Shown one piece after another: positions 50,923-60,128 of a stretch of 64,000 bases of DNA. The translations under genes and the position numbers were made by a program. Every line of letters starts with the position of its first letter. The stretch's first letter is position 1. The stretch comes from JABCPO02 sp963542845 (GTDB lineage: Bacteria; Bacillota; Clostridia; TANB77; CAG-508): the NCBI GenBank assembly GCA_963542845.1, contig CAUTZA010000001.1:62001-126000 (forward strand). The letters are read 5' to 3'. The notes under the pieces were generated by a model, which saw nothing but the letters and a program-made list of their open reading frames with translations, made no database searches and was not told where the DNA came from.

Positions 50923-50953
50923 TAACTTAAGAAAAAAGAAAACAGACAGATAG

Positions 50954-50989
50954 AAAAAACGGTTTAAAGCAAGTGCTTTAGCCGTTTTT
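50954..50989 (+). terminator. Terminator after paralogue 8
   Basis: aaaaaacggtttaaagc pairs with gctttagccgtttttg (one G-U-type mismatch), a near-copy of the terminator after paralogue 7. Confidence 0.85.
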
Positions 50990-51052
50990 GTACTATATAA
51001 TAAAAGTTATAAAATATTTACAAATTATATGTAACAAATAGCTTTAAAAGGG

Positions 51053-51080
51053 TGAAAAATCAATAAAAATATGTTATAAT
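51053..51080 (+). promoter_or_regulatory. Putative promoter of the capsule operon
   Basis: TGAAAA, a 16-base spacer and TATAAT, 33 bases before the GTG start of the first operon gene. Confidence 0.4.
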
Positions 51081-51112
51081 AAAGTATAAAACAGTAATTT
51101 TGGAGGAAATAC

Positions 51113-52651
51113 GTGGAAGAAAAGAAAAAAAATGGAATATTAAGTATATTTACATATATTTTTGGTGTGATAGCAATATTATTTACAATATATACAATGT
51201 ATAGTATACATAAATTTAATTTGTTTAATTTTCATAATATAAGTAACTATATATATATAATGGGGATTATTGATATAATAATTATTATAATATGTATGCT
51301 TAAATTAAAAAAGATTGCAATTGTAATTTCAATATTAACAATAATTTTAAATTCTGCAGCTTTTTATGGCATACAAAGTGTAACAGGACTTTTTGAAAAG
51401 TTTAATCAAAACGCAAAATATGAGGAAATAAGAGTCAATATATATACATTAAAGGAAAACGAAAAAACAGATATATCTAGTATTATAAGAGAGATAGAAG
51501 AAGATAAAGAGCTTGTTTTAATGGCTTCTAAGAATGATGAAGAAACAGCAAAGAAAACAAAAAATAAGCTTGTAGAAGACATTGTTTTAAAAAATACTAA
51601 GCTTAGTAAAGAAAAAGTAGAAGAAAAATTAAAGCTGGAATACAAAAATACATATGTAGAAACATATAAGGATATAATCGATAAAAAACAAGAAATGATG
51701 ATATTAAACAGTGCTTATGAAGGAATCTTAGAACTTAATGATGAAAAGTATAAGGATAAGATAAAAAGTATTTATGAAACAGACTTTAAAGAAGAAATAA
51801 AAGAACTTAAGCAAGAAAAAGAAACAAATCAGGAAAATCAAAATAATCATCAAGAAAATAAGCATATATCTAAAAAAGACGGAGTATATAATATATACAT
51901 ATCAGGTATAGATGTTGCAGGAAATATAGCAACAGTATCAAGATCAGATGTTAATATAATAATGACTGTAAATACAAAAACAAAGAAAATACTTCTTACA
52001 ACAACACCTAGAGATACATATTTGAAAATACCAGGAAAAGGTCAAAATCAGTATGATAAGTTAACACATGCAGGAATGTATGGAATTCAAACATCTATAG
52101 CAACACTTCAAGACCTTTATGATATGGATATTGACTATTATGTAAGATTAAACTTTACCTCTTTTATAAACATAATAAATCTTGTAGGGAATATACAAGT
52201 ATATAATGACCAAGAGTTTAGAGCATATCATGGTGGATATCATATGCCAAAAGGTATGATAACACTAGATGCTAAAAAAGCATTATCATTTGTAAGAGAA
52301 AGACATCACCTAGAAAATGGTGATTATGATAGAGGGAAAAATCAGGAAAAAGTTATTGAAGCTGTAATTAAAAAAATAGCAAACATTGGAAATATAACTA
52401 AGATAAATACAATATTAGATGGAATAGCAAGTTCGATTCAAACAAATGTAAAAATGGATGAAGTTATGAAACTTGTAAACAAGGCATTAGAAGAAAAAAA
52501 TGGATATGAAATAAAATCACAAGCATTAGAAGTAAAAGAAAGATTAGATTTAGTATCATTTGCACTTGGTAAAAAAATACATATGGGAGAAGTACAAAAA
52601 GATAGTTTAAACAAAGTAAGAAATAAAATTATAGAAACAATGGGGAATTAA
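51113..52651 (+). CDS. LytR-CpsA-Psr (LCP) family protein
   Basis: Transfers capsule or teichoic-acid-type polymers from lipid carrier to peptidoglycan; 512 residues from a GTG start preceded by ggaggaaatac. Three or four N-terminal hydrophobic segments precede an acidic/lysine-rich helical extracellular linker (about residues 105-250). The LCP core carries NIIMTVNTKTKKILLTTTPRD, DKLTHAGMYG and SFVRERHHLENGDYDRGKNQ. It begins the capsule operon as CpsA does. Confidence 0.93.
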   Translation: MEEKKKNGILSIFTYIFGVIAILFTIYTMYSIHKFNLFNFHNISNYIYIMGIIDIIIIIICMLKLKKIAIVISILTIILNSAAFYGIQSVTGLFEKFNQNAKYEEIRVNIYTLKENEKTDISSIIREIEEDKELVLMASKNDEETAKKTKNKLVEDIVLKNTKLSKEKVEEKLKLEYKNTYVETYKDIIDKKQEMMILNSAYEGILELNDEKYKDKIKSIYETDFKEEIKELKQEKETNQENQNNHQENKHISKKDGVYNIYISGIDVAGNIATVSRSDVNIIMTVNTKTKKILLTTTPRDTYLKIPGKGQNQYDKLTHAGMYGIQTSIATLQDLYDMDIDYYVRLNFTSFINIINLVGNIQVYNDQEFRAYHGGYHMPKGMITLDAKKALSFVRERHHLENGDYDRGKNQEKVIEAVIKKIANIGNITKINTILDGIASSIQTNVKMDEVMKLVNKALEEKNGYEIKSQALEVKERLDLVSFALGKKIHMGEVQKDSLNKVRNKIIETMGN

Positions 52652-52652
52652 T

Positions 52653-53385
52653 ATGGTAGATATACATTCACATATACTTTATGGAGTAGATGATGGAGCA
52701 AAAACAATAGATGATTCTATAAAACTTATAGATGAAATGGTAGAAAGTGGAATAACAAAATTCATACTAACTCCACATAGAAGAAAAGGAATGTTTGAAG
52801 AAACAAAAGAAAAAGTAGAAGAAAATTTTGATATATTAAAAAAAGTTATAAAAGCAAGATATAGTGATGTAGAACTATATCTTCGGAAGAGAAATATACT
52901 ATACAGAAGACGTTGTAGAAAAAATAGGGACAGGAGAGCTTCATAGTTTAGCAAATAGTAGATATGTACTAATAGAATTTAAATATGGAATTCATCCAAA
53001 AGATTTAGAAAATGCAATATATAGTATAGTCTCATCAGGTAAAATACCAGTAATTGCACATATAGAAAGATATGAATGTTTAGATAAGAATATAAGACTT
53101 ATAGATAAACTTATAGAACATGGAGCTAAAATACAGATAAATGCAGAAAGTATTCTAAAACCAAAACTATTTGGAGATAATCATAAAAAATACAAGCAAA
53201 GAGCAAAATATTTTTTAGAAAAAGATGTTGTAGATATTGTGTCATCAGATGCACATAATTTAGATACAAGAAAACCATATATGAAAGAAGCATATGAAAT
53301 TGTTTTAAAAAAATATGGAGAAGAAAAAACAAAATTACTTTTTGAAACAAATGCAGAAAATATAATAAGGGATGAAATATATTAA
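52653..53385 (+). CDS. cpsB: CpsB/Wzb-type PHP tyrosine phosphatase, one CGGA site
   Basis: Metal-dependent PHP-fold phosphatase that dephosphorylates CpsD; 243 residues after joining. It starts MVDIHSHILYGVDDGAKT, with HIERYE and SSDAHN near the C-terminus, the metal-binding motifs of this family. The break CTT CGG AAG (C 52884 skipped) gives ELYLGREIYYTEDVVEKI, which matches the family. It follows the LCP gene by one base. Confidence 0.94.
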
Positions 53386-53407
53386 AGAAAGATAAAAAGG
53401 AGAAAAA

Positions 53408-54116
53408 ATGGAAAATAAAGAAGATATTATAGATATAGACCCAGTGCTAATATTAAAAAGGGTATTAAAATATGCATGGGTAATAATAGCAATGGGAATA
53501 ATATTTGGAGTTACAGCATATATGTGGAGCAGTATAATGATTGTTCCTAAGTATAAGAGTAGTACAAAAGTATATGTACTTAATAATAATATGACAGATA
53601 AAAAACTTACAACACAAGATTTCCAAGTAGGTAATTACTTACTTAAAGACTATAAGGAAATAATCCTATCTAGTAAGGTTTTAGAAAAAGTTATTGAAAA
53701 AAATGGAGTTAAAGATAATGTAGGACAGTTAAGAACAAAAATAGAAGTGAAAATACCACAAGATACACGTATACTAACAATAACAGTAGAAGATGTTAAC
53801 TCAAAAACAGCAGCAGATTTAGCAAATGCAGTAAGAGATGAAGCTTTTGAAGAAATAAAAGAAATAACAAAAGAAGAAAGTGTTAAAATATTGGAAACAG
53901 CTCAAGTTTCAAACACACCATCATCACCAGATATAAGAAAAAATACAATAATGGCAGTAGGAATAGGAATTATGCTATCACTAGGAATTGTAGTGTTAAA
54001 AGAAGTATTAGATGATAGAGTAAAAAAACAAGAAGATGTTGAAGAAGGACTTCGGAATGGTATTACTTGGAACTGTTCCACTAATAAAAACAACAAAAAG
54101 AGGAGCTAAAAGATAA
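53408..54116 (+). CDS. cpsC: Wzz/CpsC chain-length regulator, one CGGA site
   Basis: Membrane adaptor that activates the CpsD kinase and sets polysaccharide length; 235 residues after joining. Two transmembrane helices (WVIIAMGIIFGVTAYMW and IMAVGIGIMLSLGIVVL) flank an extracellular domain, and the proline-containing motif NTPSSPDIRKN precedes the second helix. The break CTT CGG AAT (C 54053 skipped) gives EEGLGMVLLGTVPLIK, the typical C-terminal end. Its stop overlaps the cpsD start (TAATG). Confidence 0.94.
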
Positions 54117-54824
54117 TGAAAGAAAAAATGACAGTTATTGGAAATAAGGTAGTACAAAGCAAGGTAGAAGAATACTACAATAAGATAAGAACAAATATAC
54201 AATTTAGTGGACCAAATATTAAAGTAATAGTAATAACTTCAGTACAAGAAAATGAAGGTAAAAGCTTAGTTTCACTTAATCTTGCAATATCATTTGCTAA
54301 ATTAGAAAAAAGAGTATTATTACTAGATGCAGATATAAGAAATTCTGTAATGGCAGCAAGAATAAAGTTTAACAGAAAGGTAGAAGGGTTTACATCATAT
54401 TTATCAGGACAAACAAGAATAGAAGATAATATATATGAAACAGAAATAGAAAACCTACATATAATACCATCAGGTAAATATTCACCAAACCCAACAAACT
54501 TACTACAAAACAACAGAGTTGATCTTGCACTAGAAGTATTTAGAGAATTTTATGATATAGTAATAATAGATACAGCGCCTATTGGACTTGTAATAGATGC
54601 AGCACTTCTTGCACAAAAAGCAGATGCAAGTATACTTGTTGTAGAAAGTGGAAGAACACCTAAAAAACTTGTAAGAAAAGCTAAAAGAGATCTAGAACAA
54701 ACTAATACAAAATTTTTAGGAGTAATATTAAATAAGGTAAATGAAAAAGAATTAGGATATGGTGATTATGGAGCATATCGGAAACTATGGAAATGCAGAT
54801 AATGAAAATGAGGGAAAGAGATAA
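54116..54824 (+). CDS. cpsD: CpsD-type tyrosine autokinase, one CGGA site in the tyrosine tail
   Basis: BY-kinase controlling capsule assembly; 235 residues after joining. Walker A-like SVQENEGKSLVSLNLA, Walker A' LLLDADIRNSVM and Walker B VIIDTAP are present. The C-terminus is a tyrosine cluster, YGDYGAYGNYGN. The break TAT CGG AAA (C 54779 skipped) falls inside it: without skipping the tail would read AYRKLWKCR and lose the last tyrosine. Decoding efficiency here would directly change the autophosphorylation tail. Overlaps the next gene by one base. Confidence 0.94.
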
Positions 54825-55515
54825 TGGAGAGTTCAGGAGATAATTTCGTGCTTAAAAGAATACAAAAGATAAAAGAAAAACAAAGTACTTTTAGCTATAA
54901 GTTATATCTTGTAATAAAAAGGATTATTGATATAGTAGCGGCAATAATTGGAATACTTATTATGATTTTTCTGACAGTGATTATAAAAGTTGTATATGTA
55001 CTTTCAGGAGATATTAAAAGTATAATATATATTCAAAAAAGAATTGGAAAAGATGGAAAACCTATTAACATGTATAAGTTTAGAAGTATGGTACATAATG
55101 CAGAAGAAATATTAGAAGAAGTTCTTAAAAATGAAGAAAAAAGAAAAGAATGGGAACAATATCAAAAACTAGAAAATGATCCAAGGATAACTAAAATAGG
55201 TAAGTTTATAAGAAAAACATCTTTAGATGAATTCCCACAATTTATAAACGTTCTAAAAGGAGAAATGACATTAATAGGTCCAAGACCACTTGTCCCTGGG
55301 GAACTTGAAGAACATCGGACGGAATAGCAGAAATATATCAATCGGTAAAACCAGGAATAGCAAGCTATTGGTCAATAAATGGAAGATCACATTGTAAATA
55401 TGAAGAAAGATTAGAACTTGAATATTACTATGTAGAAAAAATGAACCTATTTTTTGATATAAAATGTGTTATAAAAGTATTTTTTGTTGTAATAGGTAAG
55501 AAGGGAGCATTGTAA
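54824..55515 (+). CDS. Initiating sugar transferase (polyprenyl-phosphate glycosylphosphotransferase), two consecutive CGGA sites
   Basis: Transfers the first sugar-phosphate to undecaprenyl phosphate; 229 residues after joining. One membrane helix (IIDIVAAIIGILIMIFLTVII) is followed by the catalytic YKFRSMV, DPRITKIGKFIRKTSLDE and GPRPLVPGE motifs. Then the sequence reads cat cgga cgga ata: skipping the C at 55316 and again at 55320 gives EEHGGIAEIYQSVKPGIASYW, matching the family's EIY-x-x-V-K-PGI segment. Two adjacent skips are needed; one alone does not restore the frame. Confidence 0.93.
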
Positions 55516-55516
55516 T

Positions 55517-56678
55517 ATGGAAGAAAAAGAAGGTAAGATTGTAATTGCACATATAATGGGAAAATGGAATGGACGGAGGGGTAGAATCTGTTGTTATGAA
55601 TTATTATAGGAATATAGATAAAGAAAAAATTCAATTCCATTTTTTGTGTGATGAAGATTCTACAGATATTCCATATGAAGAAATAGAAAAATTAGGGGGG
55701 AAAGTAATAGTAATTCCTCCATATCAAAAATTATTTGAATACCAAAAAGAATTATATAGAATTTTTAAAGAAAATAATTATAAGATTGTACATTCACATA
55801 TAAGCACACTTTCAGTATTTCCTTTAAGAATAGCTAAAAAAGCAGATGTTCCGATTAGAATAGCACATAGTCATTCTACAAGTAATAAGAAAGAATGGAA
55901 GAGAAATTTAATAAAAAGCATATTAAGACCTTTTTCAAAAGTATATGCAAATCATTATTTTGCATGCTCAGAGCTATCAGGAAGATGGCTTTTTGGAGAA
56001 AAGGCATTTAAAAATGGCAAGATTAAGATCATTAATAATGCTATAGATTTAGAAAAATTTAAATTTAATAAAGAAAAAAGAAACGAAATAAGAAAAAAAT
56101 TAAAGATAGATGAAGATACACTTCTAGTAGGTCATATTGGTAGATTTGTAACACAAAAAAATCATGAATTTTTGATAGATGTGTTTAATGAAATGATTAA
56201 AAAGAGAAAACAAGAAAATTTTAATTCAAAACTTATCTTAATAGGACAAGGAAAGTTGAAAGAGAAGATAATAGAAAAAATAAAAGAATTAGGCTTGCAA
56301 GATTATGTTATATTTACAGGGCAAATTAATAATGTTAGTGATTATTATAATGCAATGGATATATTTGTTCTTCCAAGTCTATATGAAGGCCTACCAGTTG
56401 TAGGAATAGAAGCACAGGCAAATGGACTTTTGTGTGAATTTTCTACAGATATGACAAAGGAAACTAAAGTATTAAATACTACAAGATTTATAAGCTTAAA
56501 AGAAACACCAGAAAATTGGGCCAAAATAATATTAGAAGACTATAATAATTTTAAAAGATTAGATGGTTTTGATGAGATGACAAAAAATAATTTTAATATT
56601 ATTGAAGAAGCGAAGAAATTAGAAGAATATTATGCAGGAAAATGTAAAGAAAGTTCACTAAAGATAAGGAGAGGTTAA
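55517..56678 (+). CDS. Family 4-like glycosyltransferase, one CGGA site
   Basis: GT-B fold glycosyltransferase, 386 residues after joining. It starts MEEKEGKIVIAHIMGKW, then GGA CGG AGG; skipping the C at 55574 gives NGGGVESVVMNYYRNID, the glycine-rich donor-side loop typical of capsule GT4 enzymes. Later motifs are HIGRFVTQKNHEFLI and VLPSLYEGLPVVGIEAQANGL. The sugar specificity is unknown. It begins one base after the sugar transferase stop. Confidence 0.9.
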
Positions 56679-56683
56679 TATTA

Positions 56684-57872
56684 ATGAGGAAGATAACAAT
56701 TAGGCCCCAAAAATTGATTTATACAGTAATATATGCAATAATATTTTTTGCACTTATAAAGCCAGACTCATTGGAACATTTAGGTTTTAAGTGGCTTGCA
56801 AATATATTAGTAGGAGTAGATATCTTATTAATTTTAGTTTTATCAATACTTATGCTTAGAGGAAAATTTAAAATGAGTAAGATGACAGGTTTAATATTCT
56901 TGTTTTTTGTATTCCGGATTTATTGTAACTGTGTTATATTCGAATAATTTATTTAGCTGGGTTAAAGTTGCAGGACCTGCAATAGCCATATGTTTATTAA
57001 CAGATAAAGAAATGCAAAATAGCAATAATGTATATTTTGAAGGAATGTTTTGGATACTTGCAATATGCTATTTATTGAATTTATTTTCAATAATAATATA
57101 TTATCCAGAAGGAATGTATAGATTAGAAAAAGTAGTTGGTGACTTGTACTTAATGGGATATGATAATAGTATGATATATAATTTATTACCATTATGTGGA
57201 GTTTCATTTATATTGTCATATAAGAAGTATGGAAAATTAATAACAAAATATTCTATTTTCGCACTTGCAATTACATTTATTTCAGAATTTTGGGTAATGA
57301 GTGCATCAGGGGTATTACAAATACTATTTTTTGTTATGTTATTATATATGCTTAGGAAAGAAAGTAAAATAATAACACCTATATTTATATTTTGGCTTTT
57401 TTTTATAATTAGTATAGCAATAAACATATTTAGCATTCAAAATGCTTTTTCATGGTTAATTGTTGATATATTAAATAAAGATCTAACATTAACAAGAAGA
57501 ACTTTTTTATGGGAATATGCGATGCAAGTAATAGCAAAAAATCCAGTAATAGGAATAGGATTTGGAGAAAAAAATATAATGGGGATATACGAAAGAGAAT
57601 ATTCACACCCACATTCAATGCTACTAGATATATTGGTAAAAGGTGGGGTAGTACTTATGACAATATTTATATTGATATTACATAACTTTTCTAAAAAATT
57701 TAAAAAGTCTAAAAATATAATAATAAAAAATATAATTTTTTTAGTTATAGCAGTATTTTTAATAGGAGAGGTAGTAAACTCCGTTCAATATAAGGTATTT
57801 TTCTGGTCATTCTTAGTGCTTATTGAATATACAGAAAAAATAAAATATGAAAAAAGGATAGAACAAAAATGA
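56684..57872 (+). CDS. O-antigen ligase / Wzy-like polysaccharide polymerase, one CGGA site
   Basis: Multispanning membrane protein of 395 residues with about ten hydrophobic segments and a Wzy/WaaL-like periplasmic loop ending SHPHSMLLDILVKGG, a common polymerase signature. The break TTC CGG ATT (C 56915 skipped) joins FFLFFVFGFIVTVLYSN within a helix. Its TGA stop overlaps the start of the flippase gene (ATGA). Confidence 0.82.
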
Positions 57873-59297
57873 AACAAAAATCATTAGTAAAAAATTCGTT
57901 TTATTATATAGTATATAGGCTTATAAATGTTATATATCCATTAATTACAATAACATATGTATCTAGAATATTAGAGCCAGAAGGTGTTGGAGCAATTTCT
58001 CTTGCACAAACAGTAGTGACATTTTTAGTTGCATGTGCATTGCTTCGGTATACCAAATTATGGTGTTCGAGAAATAAGCAAAATGAGTAAAGATAAAGAA
58101 AAATTAAGTACTATATTTAAAGAATTGTTTTTAATTAATTTCGCATCAACAACAATAATTGCATTATTATATTATTTAGCAATTACAGTTTTAAATATAA
58201 ATAATAAACCATTGTATTATATAGAAGGAATAATATTGATTTTAAATATTTTTAATGTTGATTGGTTTTATCAAGGAATGGAAGAATTTAAATATATTAC
58301 AATCAGAAGTGCCTTTATAAAAATACTTTCGATTATAGCAATATTTTTATTTATTAAAACAAAGAGCCATATATATGTATATGCTTTAATTTTTGCATTT
58401 GCATATGTAGGGAATTATACTTTAAATATAGTAAATTTAAGAAAATATATAAATTTCACTAATGTTAAAGCGAACAAGAAAAAACATCTAAAATCAATAC
58501 TTGTACTAGCGGTTACTTACATATCAAATGAGATATATGTAACAGTAGATACACTAATGCTAGGTGTTATGAGTGGAGATTATCAAGTAGGACTTTATTC
58601 AAATGCGATGAAACTTATAAAAATATTAATTAATCTATTAACAGCAATAGGAGTTGCACTATTACCAAGAATAAGTTTTCTTAAATCAAAAAATGAAGAA
58701 GAAAAGTTAAAAAATATAATAAATAAAACAATACATATATTATTTTTTATAACAGTCCCAGCAGTAATAGGAATTATATTTATATCAAAAGAACTTATTG
58801 TAGTACTTTTTGGAGAGAAATTTGTAAATGCTCAATATATTCTAATAGCATTAGCACTTCTTATAGTACTTAGAACATTTTCAAATTTGTTCCTACAAAT
58901 GTTAATAAGTAATCATAAAGATAAAAACACCTCAAAAGTATATTTTTATGGAATGGTGATGAACGTGATTTTAAATTATTTTATGATTAAAAAATATTTG
59001 GCAGTAGGGGCAGCAATATCTTCTGTTATAGCAGAAGGGTATATAATGATAATGCTTATGGTATCAGCAAAAAAAGATTTTAAATTTGAGCTAAAAAAAA
59101 GAATAATATTAAGTATTGTTATATCATCAATAATGATGCTAATATCAATGTGTATAATATATAGTTTAAATTTGAAAATGATTATAAAATTAGTAATTTC
59201 AATAATACTTGGAATAATTACATATATGGCTTCTAATATATTTATGAAGAATGAAATAATATTTGAAGGAATAAAAATTTTAAAGAGGGGGAAGTAA
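57869..59297 (+). CDS. Wzx-type polysaccharide flippase, one CGGT site
   Basis: MATE/MOP-superfamily exporter of lipid-linked oligosaccharides, 475 residues after joining and about 12-14 helices. It starts MKQKSLVKNSFYYIVYRL and carries SRILEPEGVGAISLAQ. The break CTT CGG TAT (C 58046 skipped) gives ALLGIPNYGVREISK, the conserved loop of this family; the same loop uses CGA normally as arginine (GTT CGA GAA). It is the second CGGT site in the window. Confidence 0.92.
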
Positions 59298-59300
59298 ATT

Positions 59301-60128
59301 ATGCTACTAACAGCAGAAAATAGAAAAAGAGTATTATCAATACCAGGAATGAGAATAATAACTAATGTATATGTTAATTTGATGAATACATTATTCTATA
59401 AGAAGGTATGTAGAAAATATAAATTTAATGAAATATTATTAAATTTAAAAGGGAAAGCTAATAAAAAAAGATGTTTTATAGTAGGGAGCGGACCTAGTCT
59501 TACAATAGAACAATTAAATATGATAAAAGACGAAGATAGTTTTGGAGCAAATAGAATATATAAGATTTTTCCTAAAACATTATGGAGACCTAAATATTAT
59601 GTTATACAAGATCCATATGACCCAACTCCTAAAGAAAACTATGAAAGGTTAGATGTAGAAAACTTACTTGTATCAGATTATTATTGGAAAGAACATGGTA
59701 TGCATAATAAACATGCAATATGTTACCATACAATAAGAACATTAAAACAAAGAAAAGAATTACCTTTTTCTGAAAATATAGATAAATATGTTCAAGTTGC
59801 AGGAACAGTTACATATACAATGATACAACTAGCAGCATATTTAGGATATAAGGAAATATACTTGATAGGGATGGATCATAATTATGATAAAATAACTAAT
59901 GATAAAGGTGAGGTTATAAAGAAAAGCAACATAAAAAATCATGTCTTTGAAGATGAAAAACCAAAAGAAGTATCAGCAAATATTTCATACATGGAAGATG
60001 CATATAGATCGGCGAAAAAGTATTGTGATGAACACAATATAAAAATATATAATGCAACATTAGGTGGAAAACTAGAAGTGTTTGAAAGAAAGAATTTTTA
60101 TGAGATATTTAAGGAGGAAGAAAAATAA
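59301..60128 (+). CDS. DUF115 / MptE-like protein of the capsule locus
   Basis: 275 residues. CFIVGSGPSLTIEQL and later LIGMDHNYD are the signatures of the DUF115 (6-hydroxymethylpterin diphosphokinase-like) family. Members in polysaccharide and flagellar loci often co-occur with nonulosonic acid genes and are probable sugar-modifying or sugar-transferring enzymes. The gene sits just before the CMP-sugar synthetase and neuB homologues, which suggests it acts on that sugar. The AGC GGA in the glycine-rich motif is in phase and read normally. Confidence 0.75.
   Translation: MLLTAENRKRVLSIPGMRIITNVYVNLMNTLFYKKVCRKYKFNEILLNLKGKANKKRCFIVGSGPSLTIEQLNMIKDEDSFGANRIYKIFPKTLWRPKYYVIQDPYDPTPKENYERLDVENLLVSDYYWKEHGMHNKHAICYHTIRTLKQRKELPFSENIDKYVQVAGTVTYTMIQLAAYLGYKEIYLIGMDHNYDKITNDKGEVIKKSNIKNHVFEDEKPKEVSANISYMEDAYRSAKKYCDEHNIKIYNATLGGKLEVFERKNFYEIFKEEEK

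Noticed and set aside
21491..54056. CTTCGG at many sites as a UUCG tetraloop hairpin that drives shifting
   Set aside because: I checked the flanks at 21494, 27109, 27360 and 54050; bases next to the loop do not pair, so no hairpin forms.
2581..58049. Twenty-five broken or pseudogene-like genes
   Set aside because: A single rule (skip the C of in-frame CGG, read glycine) restores all of them to full-length, family-like proteins, including essential secY and map. Random decay would leave varied indels and stops.
2581..58049. CGG reassigned as a simple triplet to another amino acid
   Set aside because: A triplet reassignment would not restore the frame; at every site the downstream homology is in the +1 frame.
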